From positions 1-64,000 of the forward strand of contig JAJPJA010000074.1 in the NCBI GenBank assembly GCA_021324455.1: a stretch of 64,000 nt of DNA. Reading direction: 5' to 3'. The stretch is from Pseudomonadota bacterium. Its GTDB lineage: Bacteria; Desulfobacterota; Binatia; Binatales; Binataceae. Below, one piece after another: positions 17,893 to 26,917 of the stretch (position 1 is its first letter; each line of letters begins with the position of its first letter). The notes beneath the pieces are model-generated. The model saw nothing but the letters and a program-made list of their open reading frames with translations, ran no database searches and was not told the DNA's origin. A program made the translations under genes and the position numbers.

Positions 17893-19773
17893 ATGAAGGT
17901 TAAAAAGTCTTCCAGGAGTTCGCTCATCAGGTTTGTCGCCTTTTTGAAGCCGCATTTCGGCTACGTCGCCGCCGCTGCGGCCATGGGAGTGGGAAAATTC
18001 ACGCTGCCGCTCATTTTCCCGCTCGCCTTCAGGTACATCGTTGACGTTCTTCTAAGCTCCCATCCGCACTTGGACGGTGTCAATTCGATAATCGACCGCT
18101 GGTCCGCGGGTTTGGCGTCGATTTTGGGCATGGACGCCTCGCCGCACAGCAAACTGGCCGCCCTGAGTATCGCCCTGCTGGCAACTTACGCCGTCCAGGC
18201 ACTGGCCAGCTACTACCGGAACTACTGGGCCGGTATAGCGGGCAACCGGCTGATCCTCGGCCTGCAATGCCGTCTGTTCTCCCATCTGCAGCGCCTGCCG
18301 CATTCCTTTTTCGATCGCAATCCGGCCGGCGCCATCGTCTCGCGCGTGCTTAACGACGTCACTCAGGCCAACGAACTGGTTAACTCGGCCCTGGTGGACG
18401 TCTGGATGGATGTCATCTCGCTCAGCCTGGTGGTGCTGGCGCTGTTCGCGATGGACTGGAGGCTGGCCCTGGTCTCGATGGGCATCGCGCCGCTGTGGGT
18501 TAGCTTCATGCGCTATTTCTCGCCGCGCATCAAAGCCGTAAGCCATCGGATGCAGGAGAGCGTCGAGGAAATCAACGGCGAGGTGCACGAACGCGTAATG
18601 GGCGCCGCCACCATCAAGTCGTTCGGCCGCGAGGAGGACGAGGCGCGCCAGTTCGCCCGGCGCACCGAACAGCTTTACGCGCGTTCGATCGACAAGGTGC
18701 GCCTCGCCGCCGTGCAAGAGATGCTGATCCAGGTACTGACCCGCAGCGCTCCGATGGTGGTGGTATGGGTGGGCGCCTCGATGATCATGCGCGGCACCAT
18801 GACGTTGGGCACGCTGCTGGCCTTTTTCACCTACCTTGGCTTTTTGTATCTGCCGCTGGAACGGCTGGCGCAGCTCTCGGTGGTGCTGTCGGCGTCGCTG
18901 GCGGCCATCGAGCGCATCTTCGCCTTCCTCGACCTCAAACCCGAGATCGCCGACCATCCGCTGGCGCGGCCCTTCGCCGTGCGCCGCGGCGCGATCGATT
19001 TCGAACAGGTGAAATTCGCCTACCATCCGCGCGACGGCGAGGCCGCGCGCGAAGTCCTGCGCGGCGTCGACCTGCATATCCCGGGCGGGATGCGGGTGGC
19101 ACTGGTGGGCCGTTCCGGAGCGGGGAAAACCACGCTGGCCAACCTGATCCCGCGCTTTTATGACGCCACCGGCGGACGTGTCCTGATCGACGGCAAAGAC
19201 GTCAAACACATGACGCTGAAGTCGCTGCGCGCCAACGTAAGCATCGTCACCCAGGAGCCGTTGCTGTTCAGCTCCAGCATCGCCAGCAACCTTTTGTACG
19301 CCCGCCCCGAGGCAACTTCCGAGATGCTCTGGCAGGCGCTGGAGTTCGCCAATCTGGACCGCTTTGTCAAACAGCTTCCGCACGGAATCGATACGGTTAT
19401 CGGCGAGCGCGGAGTCAAAGTCTCATGCGGGCAGCGCCAGCGCATGGCGTTGGCGCGCGCGTTTCTCAAAGATTCCAAGATCGTCATTCTCGATGAAGCC
19501 ACTTCGGCGGTCGATTCAGAAGCGGAAAATCTCATCCAGGAGGCGATCGATCGCCTGATGGAAGGGCGCACCGTGATTACCATCGCGCATCGGCTGCGCA
19601 GCGCCACCGCCGCCGATCTGATCGTCGTACTGGAAGGCGGCGCGATCGCCGAAATCGGCCCGCACAGCGATCTGATGCGCCGCGGCGGGGTTTACGCGCG
19701 GCTGCTCAGGGAGCAGGCACGCGGTTTGATGATCGACTGGCGCCCGGCGGGAAACCTGCGGCGCGAAGCCTGA
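17893..19773 (+). CDS. ABC transporter, fused permease and ATP-binding protein (MsbA-type exporter)
   Basis: Walker A GRSGAGKTTL, signature VSCGQRQRMALARA, Walker B KIVILDEATSAVD; six-TM N-terminus. Confidence 0.94.
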   Translation: MKVKKSSRSSLIRFVAFLKPHFGYVAAAAAMGVGKFTLPLIFPLAFRYIVDVLLSSHPHLDGVNSIIDRWSAGLASILGMDASPHSKLAALSIALLATYAVQALASYYRNYWAGIAGNRLILGLQCRLFSHLQRLPHSFFDRNPAGAIVSRVLNDVTQANELVNSALVDVWMDVISLSLVVLALFAMDWRLALVSMGIAPLWVSFMRYFSPRIKAVSHRMQESVEEINGEVHERVMGAATIKSFGREEDEARQFARRTEQLYARSIDKVRLAAVQEMLIQVLTRSAPMVVVWVGASMIMRGTMTLGTLLAFFTYLGFLYLPLERLAQLSVVLSASLAAIERIFAFLDLKPEIADHPLARPFAVRRGAIDFEQVKFAYHPRDGEAAREVLRGVDLHIPGGMRVALVGRSGAGKTTLANLIPRFYDATGGRVLIDGKDVKHMTLKSLRANVSIVTQEPLLFSSSIASNLLYARPEATSEMLWQALEFANLDRFVKQLPHGIDTVIGERGVKVSCGQRQRMALARAFLKDSKIVILDEATSAVDSEAENLIQEAIDRLMEGRTVITIAHRLRSATAADLIVVLEGGAIAEIGPHSDLMRRGGVYARLLREQARGLMIDWRPAGNLRREA

Positions 19774-19799
19774 TCGGATATTTCCCCGAATCATTCTTC

Positions 19800-19842
19800 G
19801 GGCGTTTCCCCGGCCCTCGCTGAGGAAACGCCCTCTTTTTTT
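19800..19842 (+). terminator. Rho-independent terminator downstream of the ABC exporter
   Basis: Perfect 10-bp stem gggcgtttcc...ggaaacgccc followed by tctttttttatt. Confidence 0.9.
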
Positions 19843-20405
19843 ATTCCTGAAAATTTCCGCAATACTCCTTCAGCTTCGGCTTGCTCAGCACGGTGGATGC
19901 CGATTCGCCATATTTCGTTGATTTCATTCATGTTTACTGATGCCATGCTATTTCTTCTGAAAATAGGTATTCCTGCAAAAGTACAAAGGAGCGGCCTGGA
20001 ATTCCAAAACAAAAGAAAACGCAGTCGTATAGTGGAAATACTTTTCTACTGCTTGTATAGCGGCGTGTCATTTGTTAAATAGCCGTCATACATGAAGGGG
20101 CTGATAAAATGGCGATAAAAACAAGCTGGCGCAACCCGCTGACGGCATTCTATTTGAGTGTTTCCGCACCCTGAACCGGCGCGTCAGGGAACCGATCTCC
20201 GCTCAACGTCGAATTGACGTTTCGAGCGTGTTTTCGGCGCAAACGGCCCGTTCCGGCGCCTTCTCCTCACTTCCTCACCAGAGATTTCCCCTGCCGATTC
20301 GCCGGCCGACTGTACCTGCTTGCGGGACTCGGGTGAATTGCGCCGCCAATCGGACATGTCCGCGCATGGTTTTACCAGGATAAGAAAGGATTAACGATAA
20401 CGGCC

Positions 20406-22442
20406 ATGGATAGTGGCTATTACGAAATATACCGGTATGTAACTCTCGAAAGGATAAAATTGCGGCCGCTGCCGCATTCGGCCAGGTTTGCTCCGCTGCC
20501 GGTCCTGAGCTGTTTGGCCATCCTGCTCTCTTTGCCGCCGTTCAGCGCAGCGGCGCTCGCCCAGGTTAGCTGCGTTGTGACCATCACTTCGCCTGCCAGC
20601 GGCACCGCAATCGCCGGAACTCAAACGGTCAATATGCTGGAGAGCTGCAGCGGCGGCGCTCCCGGATTCAAGCGGCTTTATGTCGGGCCGGTAGGTTCGA
20701 CCACCATCCTGACCGCGTCATTCGATTTTCCCCCCGGGCCCGCAACTCTGGCATGGAATACAACTTCGATACCCAACGGTTCCTATCATCTGAATGTGAT
20801 CGAGTGGGACGCGACCGGATCGATAAAGGAAGGCGGCACGACGCAGGACACCATCGTCACCATCTCCAACGTCGCGGGAGGGTCGTCGCTTCCCACCTTC
20901 AGCGTCATCTGTCCGCCGGGCTTTCCATGCCCGGCAAGCGGGCTGCTTACATTCGAGCAGGGCGGCCAGCCGGTGACTGCCAATGCGGTATTTGTAACCA
21001 GCGCGGCGGCGCCGACCGCGACGCCTTCGCGCGCCCCCACCGCAACGCCATCGCGGGCGCCGGCCGCCACCCCCGCACCGACCAGAACCGCGAGCCCGGC
21101 GCCGACCTCAACCGCCACGCCAGCGGCTTCGGCCACGCCTACTCCGGTGCTGGGCGGCGCCGTGATGAAGGCCAACGACTTTCTCAACACCATGGGCGCG
21201 GTCACACATGACATTCAGAAACTGGAGTCGGCCACCGCAATCATAAACGGATTCAGGTACACCGGTTTGCGCATCGGCCGCGACGACGCGACGCATTCCA
21301 GCAGCGGCGCGGGCAGCGTGCAGGATTTGTGCAACATCCATGCCGCCACCGGCGTCAAATATCATGAACTGCCGATCGTGGACGACGGCGACGCCAGTGT
21401 CTCCGATACCAGGGCCATGTGGGATCAATTGGCCGGCTGCGGCGGGATGCTCGAGGCCGAGGGACCCAACGAGCCCAACAATGGTCCGTTCTTTTACGCC
21501 GGCGCGACCTGCAGCATGGGCAGTTCCTTTCTGCCGTGCGCGCACTACCAAGCCGACCTCTACAAGATGGTCAAGAGCGATCCGCTGCTGCGCAACTTCC
21601 GGGTCGCGGGTCTGACCGAACCCGGCGCCGAACCCGACAATGTCGGCCTGCAGTTTCTCGCCATCCCCTCCGGATCCGGCCTGGCGATGCCCGACGGCAC
21701 GGTTTACGCCGATATCGCCAATACTCACAACTACGTGCAGGGCAACGGGACCGCGGGAACCACCCTGATGGATAATCACGCGCGCCTGGCCGAAACCATC
21801 CAGGCGGGTCCATTCGATCACTACGGCAACTACTGGGGCGCCACCTGGAACCGGCAGTTTGCCGGCGCCAGCAGCGGCCAGAACGCGCGCCCCAAAGAGA
21901 CCACGGAAACCGGCTGGAACATCTACAAGCCCGGCGCCAACATCGGATGGGATATGATGGCGCGCCTGGTGACCGACGTTTTCCTCGACGCCCCTCAGCT
22001 CGGATGGAGCGAAACCATCGTCTACAAAATGTTTGAAGAACCGCCCTACGACACCGGCAACGGGATGTTCAATCGCAACGGCGACGAGGCCGACGCCGGC
22101 AACGCCACCGCCCTGGGGCTCTACATCCACAACCTGACCGCGATCCTGTCCGACAACAGCTCGGCATTCAGCGCGACCCCGGTTGCCCTGAGCCTGTCAG
22201 GCCTGCCCCCGACCGGGTATTATCAGCTTATGCAAAAAAGCAGCGGCGTGCATGAACTGGTGCTGTGGGGCGAGGCCTTCGCCAGCCGTACCGCGAGCAC
22301 GGTAACCGTAACCCTGCCGAAGACCGCGGCGAGCATCAAGGTGTACGATATCACCAGCGGCACCGCACCGATTCAGTCGCTGACCAACGCCGCATCGGTG
22401 CGGGTAACGTTGACCGACCACGCGGTAATTGTGGAGTTTTGA
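20406..22442 (+). CDS. Secreted putative glycoside hydrolase (clan GH-A-like) with Ig-like N-terminal region and Ala/Thr/Pro linker
   Basis: Signal-like LSCLAILLSLPPFSAAALAQ; ITSPASGTAIAGTQTV Ig-like; linker APTATPSRAPTATPSR; candidate catalytic blocks EAEGPNEPNNG and KETTETGWN. Confidence 0.65.
   Translation: MDSGYYEIYRYVTLERIKLRPLPHSARFAPLPVLSCLAILLSLPPFSAAALAQVSCVVTITSPASGTAIAGTQTVNMLESCSGGAPGFKRLYVGPVGSTTILTASFDFPPGPATLAWNTTSIPNGSYHLNVIEWDATGSIKEGGTTQDTIVTISNVAGGSSLPTFSVICPPGFPCPASGLLTFEQGGQPVTANAVFVTSAAAPTATPSRAPTATPSRAPAATPAPTRTASPAPTSTATPAASATPTPVLGGAVMKANDFLNTMGAVTHDIQKLESATAIINGFRYTGLRIGRDDATHSSSGAGSVQDLCNIHAATGVKYHELPIVDDGDASVSDTRAMWDQLAGCGGMLEAEGPNEPNNGPFFYAGATCSMGSSFLPCAHYQADLYKMVKSDPLLRNFRVAGLTEPGAEPDNVGLQFLAIPSGSGLAMPDGTVYADIANTHNYVQGNGTAGTTLMDNHARLAETIQAGPFDHYGNYWGATWNRQFAGASSGQNARPKETTETGWNIYKPGANIGWDMMARLVTDVFLDAPQLGWSETIVYKMFEEPPYDTGNGMFNRNGDEADAGNATALGLYIHNLTAILSDNSSAFSATPVALSLSGLPPTGYYQLMQKSSGVHELVLWGEAFASRTASTVTVTLPKTAASIKVYDITSGTAPIQSLTNAASVRVTLTDHAVIVEF
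21009..21080. repeat. Three degenerate 24-nt units encoding APTATPSR / APTATPSR / APAATPAP linker
   Basis: Direct translation in frame with the 20406 CDS. Confidence 0.8.
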
Positions 22443-22538
22443 GCCGTCCGCGCCACAGGACGCTCGCCCATCAGCCGGACAGGGGCGAGCTCGCGGCTTC
22501 TTCAATGGCCATCCGGTTTCTTGTAGCTTCTGGCTCAG

Positions 22539-22622
22539 GCGAGAGTGGCGGAACGGCAGACGCGCCGGACTTAGGATCCGGTGCCGCAAGGCGTGGGGGT
22601 TCAAGTCCCCCCTCTCGCACCA
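22539..22622 (+). tRNA. tRNA-Leu(UAG), 3' CCA encoded
   Basis: Acceptor gcgagag/ctctcgc; anticodon arm cggac-ttaggat-ccg with loop cttagga (anticodon tag); long variable arm; ggttcaagt T-loop; CCA end. Confidence 0.96.
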
Positions 22623-22623
22623 A

Positions 22624-22641
22624 CGGTTCTTAACAGAACCG
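22624..22641 (+). terminator. Hairpin directly after tRNA-Leu, possible weak terminator or 3' processing element
   Basis: cggttct-taac-agaaccg perfect 7-bp stem; no strong U tract. Confidence 0.4.
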
Positions 22642-22672
22642 ATCCGGATCCTTCAGCATCGAAAACCGGGTC

Positions 22673-23749
22673 CTACACCCGCTCGATTACTTCGCGCGCG
22701 ATTTGCTCGATACAATCGCCAAAGCCGTCCATCGGAGGATTGAGGAAAATCTGCGACAGCCCGGCTCTTTCCAATGCACGGATATGCTCGACCACCTGCT
22801 CGCGCGGACCGGCAATGGTGCTGTAGCGGATGGCTTCAGGAGTGACGAATTTCCATTCGCCCGGTTCGACGTAGGCGCAATGCCCCAGATGCAGCTCCAG
22901 ATAGCGCTCTTGCGCCGGCGTGCGCATCGCGCCGACATGATCCAGATATGCCTGGAACAGCGGGCGCAGCGCCGCGGGCAGCGACTGGGGGCGGGCGTAT
23001 CCGGCCGCCACCGCGTGCAGGTTGGCCATCACCCACGGCCCCGCCATCATGCGCACACGCGGCGAGTCGAAGTCCTCGCCCGGCTTGAGCACGACCACAT
23101 GGGTCAGCGATACGATTGGAAAATGCGCCGGCAGCGTCCGTCCCGCCCGCGCGGCGCCGGCCTCAATGCTGCGCTTGACCCGCTCAAGACGCTCCGGAGT
23201 CAGCACGCCGGTGGTAACGCATCCGTCGCCCAATTCGCCGGCCAGTTCCAGCGTCCTGGGGCCGTTGGCCGCGACATAGAACGGGATCGGCCCGTCAAGG
23301 TTGATGAAATGGCGATCGCGATGCAGGAAGCGGATCTTGCGCTCCAATCCTTCGGCCTTGTAGATGGCCTCGCCGCGCTTGAGCAGGTCGCGGATCACAC
23401 GGCATTGCTCGCGAAACTCCGCATACTTGACCGGCGGCAGGCCCATCACGCGCCGTCCCGTATGCCCGGTGCCAAAACCCAGCATGACGCGCCCCGGCGC
23501 CAGCTCATTGATAGTGCCGATAGCGGCGGCGGTGACCGGCGCAATCCGGTTGGCCGCGACCGCCACTCCGGTGGCCAGCTTGATGCGGGTGGTATTGACG
23601 GCGGCCAGCGCCATGCACGCCCACACGTCGCCCCAAATCATGTGCGAATCGGGAATCCAGGCATGGCTGTAGCCCAGCTGCTCGGCCAGCTTCGGATCGC
23701 TCATCGCGCGCTGCGGCCGGGTAAAAATAAGCGTACCGAATTCCATCAT
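22673..23749 (-). CDS. LLM class flavin/F420-dependent oxidoreductase
   Basis: EQLGYSHAWIPDSHMIWGDVWACMALAAVNTTRIKLATGVAVAANRIAPVTAAAIGTINELAPGRVMLGFGTG. Confidence 0.9.
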   Translation of the reverse strand: MMEFGTLIFTRPQRAMSDPKLAEQLGYSHAWIPDSHMIWGDVWACMALAAVNTTRIKLATGVAVAANRIAPVTAAAIGTINELAPGRVMLGFGTGHTGRRVMGLPPVKYAEFREQCRVIRDLLKRGEAIYKAEGLERKIRFLHRDRHFINLDGPIPFYVAANGPRTLELAGELGDGCVTTGVLTPERLERVKRSIEAGAARAGRTLPAHFPIVSLTHVVVLKPGEDFDSPRVRMMAGPWVMANLHAVAAGYARPQSLPAALRPLFQAYLDHVGAMRTPAQERYLELHLGHCAYVEPGEWKFVTPEAIRYSTIAGPREQVVEHIRALERAGLSQIFLNPPMDGFGDCIEQIAREVIERV

Positions 23750-24303
23750 TCTCCTCTTGTCATACGGCCACTGAGTGTAGACGCAAGTCCGCCCCGATGC
23801 GCCTTAAACAATACTTCTCCAAAAGCGGCTGCGCGAGTCGCTGATTGTACACAAACCTGAGTAGTGCGGATGACAGAGCGACATGTTCGGCGGTCTCGGG
23901 CCGACTATGCGCCGCGGCGACCGAATGCTCGATTCGGATCGGGCGCAGCGCCTTGCAGGACCGCGGCCGGCGCCGCCGTCTTTGCGTGAAGAAATCCGGC
24001 GCGCCGCATGCGCGCGTTATGCCGAAGCTGTTGCGGCGGGGAGCCGCTGGCCGAATCGATCGACTGCGACGATCGTTTGATCCCCAATCTTAGAGATAAA
24101 GCCTCCTGTGGTGTTACTGACCAGACTCTCCAAACCGCTGGCGGTATTGAAGCCGCCGGTAGTGTTAGCGTGGTTTAAAGTCCCTGCTCACGCATCATCC
24201 GCGTTTTCTGCCTCAGTCCGGCGCGGGCGCCGGGGCCCGTCCTTACGCATAACGCATCGACGCCGCTGGCCGCGCCGCGAGGTTCGTGTTAGTCGTTGCG
24301 GGC

Positions 24304-25146
24304 ATGAAAATCGGACTATTCGGCATCAATCACGGGCCGTGCGCGGTGCCGGCGACTGCCGCGGCGGTGGCGCGCGCGGCCGAGAATGCGGGCTTCGACA
24401 GCTTATGGACCGGCGAGCATATCGTGCTGCCCGATCCGCAGGCGCCGCCATCGCCGGTTCCCGCGCATGCGCCGTTCATCGATTCCGCCGTCGCGCTCGC
24501 CTATGTGGCGGCGCACACCTCGAAGATTCGGCTCGGCACCGGCATCATTATTCTGCCGCAGCGCAATCCGGTGGTTTTGGCCAAGGAACTCGCTTCGGTG
24601 GATGTGGTGTCCAGCGGCCGTCTGATCTTCGGCATCGGCATCGGCTATCTCAAGCCGGAGTTCGACGCGATCGGAGCGCCGTTCGATCACAAGGGACCGC
24701 GTACGGAAGATTTTCTCGCCGCGATGATTGCGTTGTGGAGCATGGAGAAGCCCGAATATCACGGGCGGTTCGTCTCCTTCGGCGGAATCAATGCGATGCC
24801 GCGGCCGGTGCAAAAGCCCCATCCCGAGATCGTGTTCGGCGGCCATACCAGGAGCGCCTACAGCCGCGCCGCACGGCTGGCGCGCGGATGGTTCGGTTTT
24901 GCGCTGGACGCCGACGGCGCCGCCCGATGTATCGAAGATCTGCGCCAGGCCTGCAAAGAGGCGGGGCGCAGCTTCGAGGATTTGGAAATCAGCGTCACCC
25001 CGCGCGGACGTATTGAGCGGGAGGCCGCAAAACGTTTCGCGCAAGCCGGCGTGCATCGCCTCATCCTGGTGCATCGCGGACGCAGCGAGCAGGAAGTCCT
25101 GCAATTCATCGCGCAGACCGAACGCGAACTTATCGGCAAGGTCTGA
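24304..25146 (+). CDS. LLM class F420-dependent oxidoreductase
   Basis: ENAGFDSLWTGEHIVLPDP, IRLGTGIIILPQRNPVVLAKELASVDVVSSGRLIFGIGIGYLKPEF. Confidence 0.92.
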   Translation: MKIGLFGINHGPCAVPATAAAVARAAENAGFDSLWTGEHIVLPDPQAPPSPVPAHAPFIDSAVALAYVAAHTSKIRLGTGIIILPQRNPVVLAKELASVDVVSSGRLIFGIGIGYLKPEFDAIGAPFDHKGPRTEDFLAAMIALWSMEKPEYHGRFVSFGGINAMPRPVQKPHPEIVFGGHTRSAYSRAARLARGWFGFALDADGAARCIEDLRQACKEAGRSFEDLEISVTPRGRIEREAAKRFAQAGVHRLILVHRGRSEQEVLQFIAQTERELIGKV

Positions 25147-25162
25147 GCAGCGCCGTTCTCTT

Positions 25163-25200
25163 CGAAACCAGCGCTCAGACATGCGCTGGTTTCGCTTTTG
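25163..25200 (+). terminator. Rho-independent terminator after the LLM oxidoreductase
   Basis: Perfect 12-bp stem cgaaaccagcgc-tcagacat-gcgctggtttcg followed by cttttggcctttt. Confidence 0.88.
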
Positions 25201-25263
25201 GCCTTTTACCGCGCTTTTGGCTAGGTTGTTCCCAGCCGCGACAATACGGAGGTCGGCAATTCG

Positions 25264-26439
25264 GTGGATCTAAGTTACACCCCGCAAGAAGAGCGCTTCA
25301 GGGAACGGGTCAGGACCTTTCTCAAAGCCAATCTGCCCGCAGGCTGGGGCAGTCCCGGCTACAGTCTGAGCGGCAGGGGCAACCTTGAGTTCATGCGCGA
25401 TTGGACCCGCAAGCTGTATGAAAACGGCTTTCTCGGGATGTCGTGGCCAAAGGAGTACGGCGGACAGGGGGCGACCCAAATCGAAGTCGCGATCCTCAAC
25501 GAAGAGATGGCGCGTTTTCGCGCCCCCGCCCCGCTCAACTACATGGGGCTGACGATGGTCGGTCCGACGCTTATCGCCCACGGCACCGACGAACAGAAAA
25601 AGCGCTTTATCGGCAAGGTGCTGTCGGGCGAGGAGCTGTGGTGCCAGGGCTTTTCGGAGCCCGGCGCGGGTTCCGACCTCGCGGCGCTGCGCACGCGCGC
25701 CGAACTCAGGGGCGACGAATTCATCGTCAACGGCCAGAAGGTGTGGACCTCCGGCGCGCATTACGCCGACTGGTGCTTCCTGCTGGTGCGCACCGATCCC
25801 ACCGCGCCCAAGCATCGCGGCATCAGCTATCTGCTGGTGGACATGAAAACCCCCGGGATCACGGTCAAGCCGCTGCGACAGATTACCGGCGAGGCCGATT
25901 TCAACGAAGTGTTTTTCGAAGACGTGCGGGTGCCGCGCGAGAACCTGGTCGGGCGCCTCAACGACGGATGGCGGGTCGCGGTGACGACGCTCTCCAACGA
26001 GCGCGGCACGATGGCGTTTGCGCTGGCGGCGCGCTACGAAATCATCTTCAACGAAGTGGCGGAACTGTGCCGCAAAGTCGGCGCGGCATCCTCGCCGGCC
26101 GCACGTCAACAAATCGCCCAGTTCTATATCGATCTGCAGTCGCTCAAGTACAGCCTCTATCGCAATTTCTCCAAGATCCTCCACGGCGGCACGCCCGGAC
26201 CCGAAGGCTCGATCGCCAAGCTGTGGTGGTCGGAACTGGATCAGCGGATGGAGGAATTCGCGGTGCAGATACTGGGGCCGGCGGGCCAGTTGATGGAAGG
26301 TTCGAAGTACGCGTTGGACGGCGGCCGCTGGCCGATGGGCCTGCTGCGCGCGCGATGCCTGACCATCGCCGCCGGCACCTCCGAGATACATCGCAATACC
26401 ATTGCCGAGCGCATCCTGGGGATGCCCAAGGGACGCTGA
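25264..26439 (+). CDS. Acyl-CoA dehydrogenase family protein
   Basis: MDLSYTPQEERFRERVRTFL, EYGGQGATQIEVAILNEEMARF, GTSEIHRNTIAERILGMPKG. Confidence 0.94.
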   Translation: MDLSYTPQEERFRERVRTFLKANLPAGWGSPGYSLSGRGNLEFMRDWTRKLYENGFLGMSWPKEYGGQGATQIEVAILNEEMARFRAPAPLNYMGLTMVGPTLIAHGTDEQKKRFIGKVLSGEELWCQGFSEPGAGSDLAALRTRAELRGDEFIVNGQKVWTSGAHYADWCFLLVRTDPTAPKHRGISYLLVDMKTPGITVKPLRQITGEADFNEVFFEDVRVPRENLVGRLNDGWRVAVTTLSNERGTMAFALAARYEIIFNEVAELCRKVGAASSPAARQQIAQFYIDLQSLKYSLYRNFSKILHGGTPGPEGSIAKLWWSELDQRMEEFAVQILGPAGQLMEGSKYALDGGRWPMGLLRARCLTIAAGTSEIHRNTIAERILGMPKGR

Positions 26440-26505
26440 ACTCCAGTACGCATCGCACAAACGCCGCGGCGCAACCGCCGCCTCCATCATCGGAGAGAGT
26501 CATCC

Positions 26506-26916
26506 GTGCCCGAAGCCAAAAGACCGCTGCCCAAACCGACGCCGGAAACGCGGCATTTCTGGGAAGGAACCGCGGCCGGCGAACTGCGCCTGCAGCGCTG
26601 CGATCAATGCCGCCGCGCCTACTTTCCGCCGCGCCCGTTCTGTCCCAAATGCGGCTCGCGCAAAGTATCCGTGTTCAAGGCCAGCGGCCGCGCCACACTC
26701 TACAGCTACGTCATCAACCATCGGCCGATGCCGCCTTTCACCGCCCCTTACTCCATCGCCGTGGTCGAACTGGATGAGGGTCCGCGGATGATGACCAACA
26801 TCGTCGGATGCCCGCAGACCCCCGAGGCGCTGCAGCTCGACATGCCGCTGCAGGTGGTGTTCGAGAAGCAGACCGACGAGATCACCCTACCCTTTTTCAA
26901 ACCGGCAGGTGCATGA
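26506..26916 (+). CDS. Zn-ribbon + OB-fold (DUF35) domain protein
   Basis: ELRLQRCDQCRRAYFPPRPFCPKCGSRKVSVFKASGRATLYSYVI. Confidence 0.93.
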   Translation: MPEAKRPLPKPTPETRHFWEGTAAGELRLQRCDQCRRAYFPPRPFCPKCGSRKVSVFKASGRATLYSYVINHRPMPPFTAPYSIAVVELDEGPRMMTNIVGCPQTPEALQLDMPLQVVFEKQTDEITLPFFKPAGA

Positions 26917-26917
26917 G

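Noticed and set aside
23760-24300. Possible gene or ncRNA in the 540-bp gap between two LLM oxidoreductases
   Set aside because: No ORF with motifs, no strong hairpin or promoter I could defend
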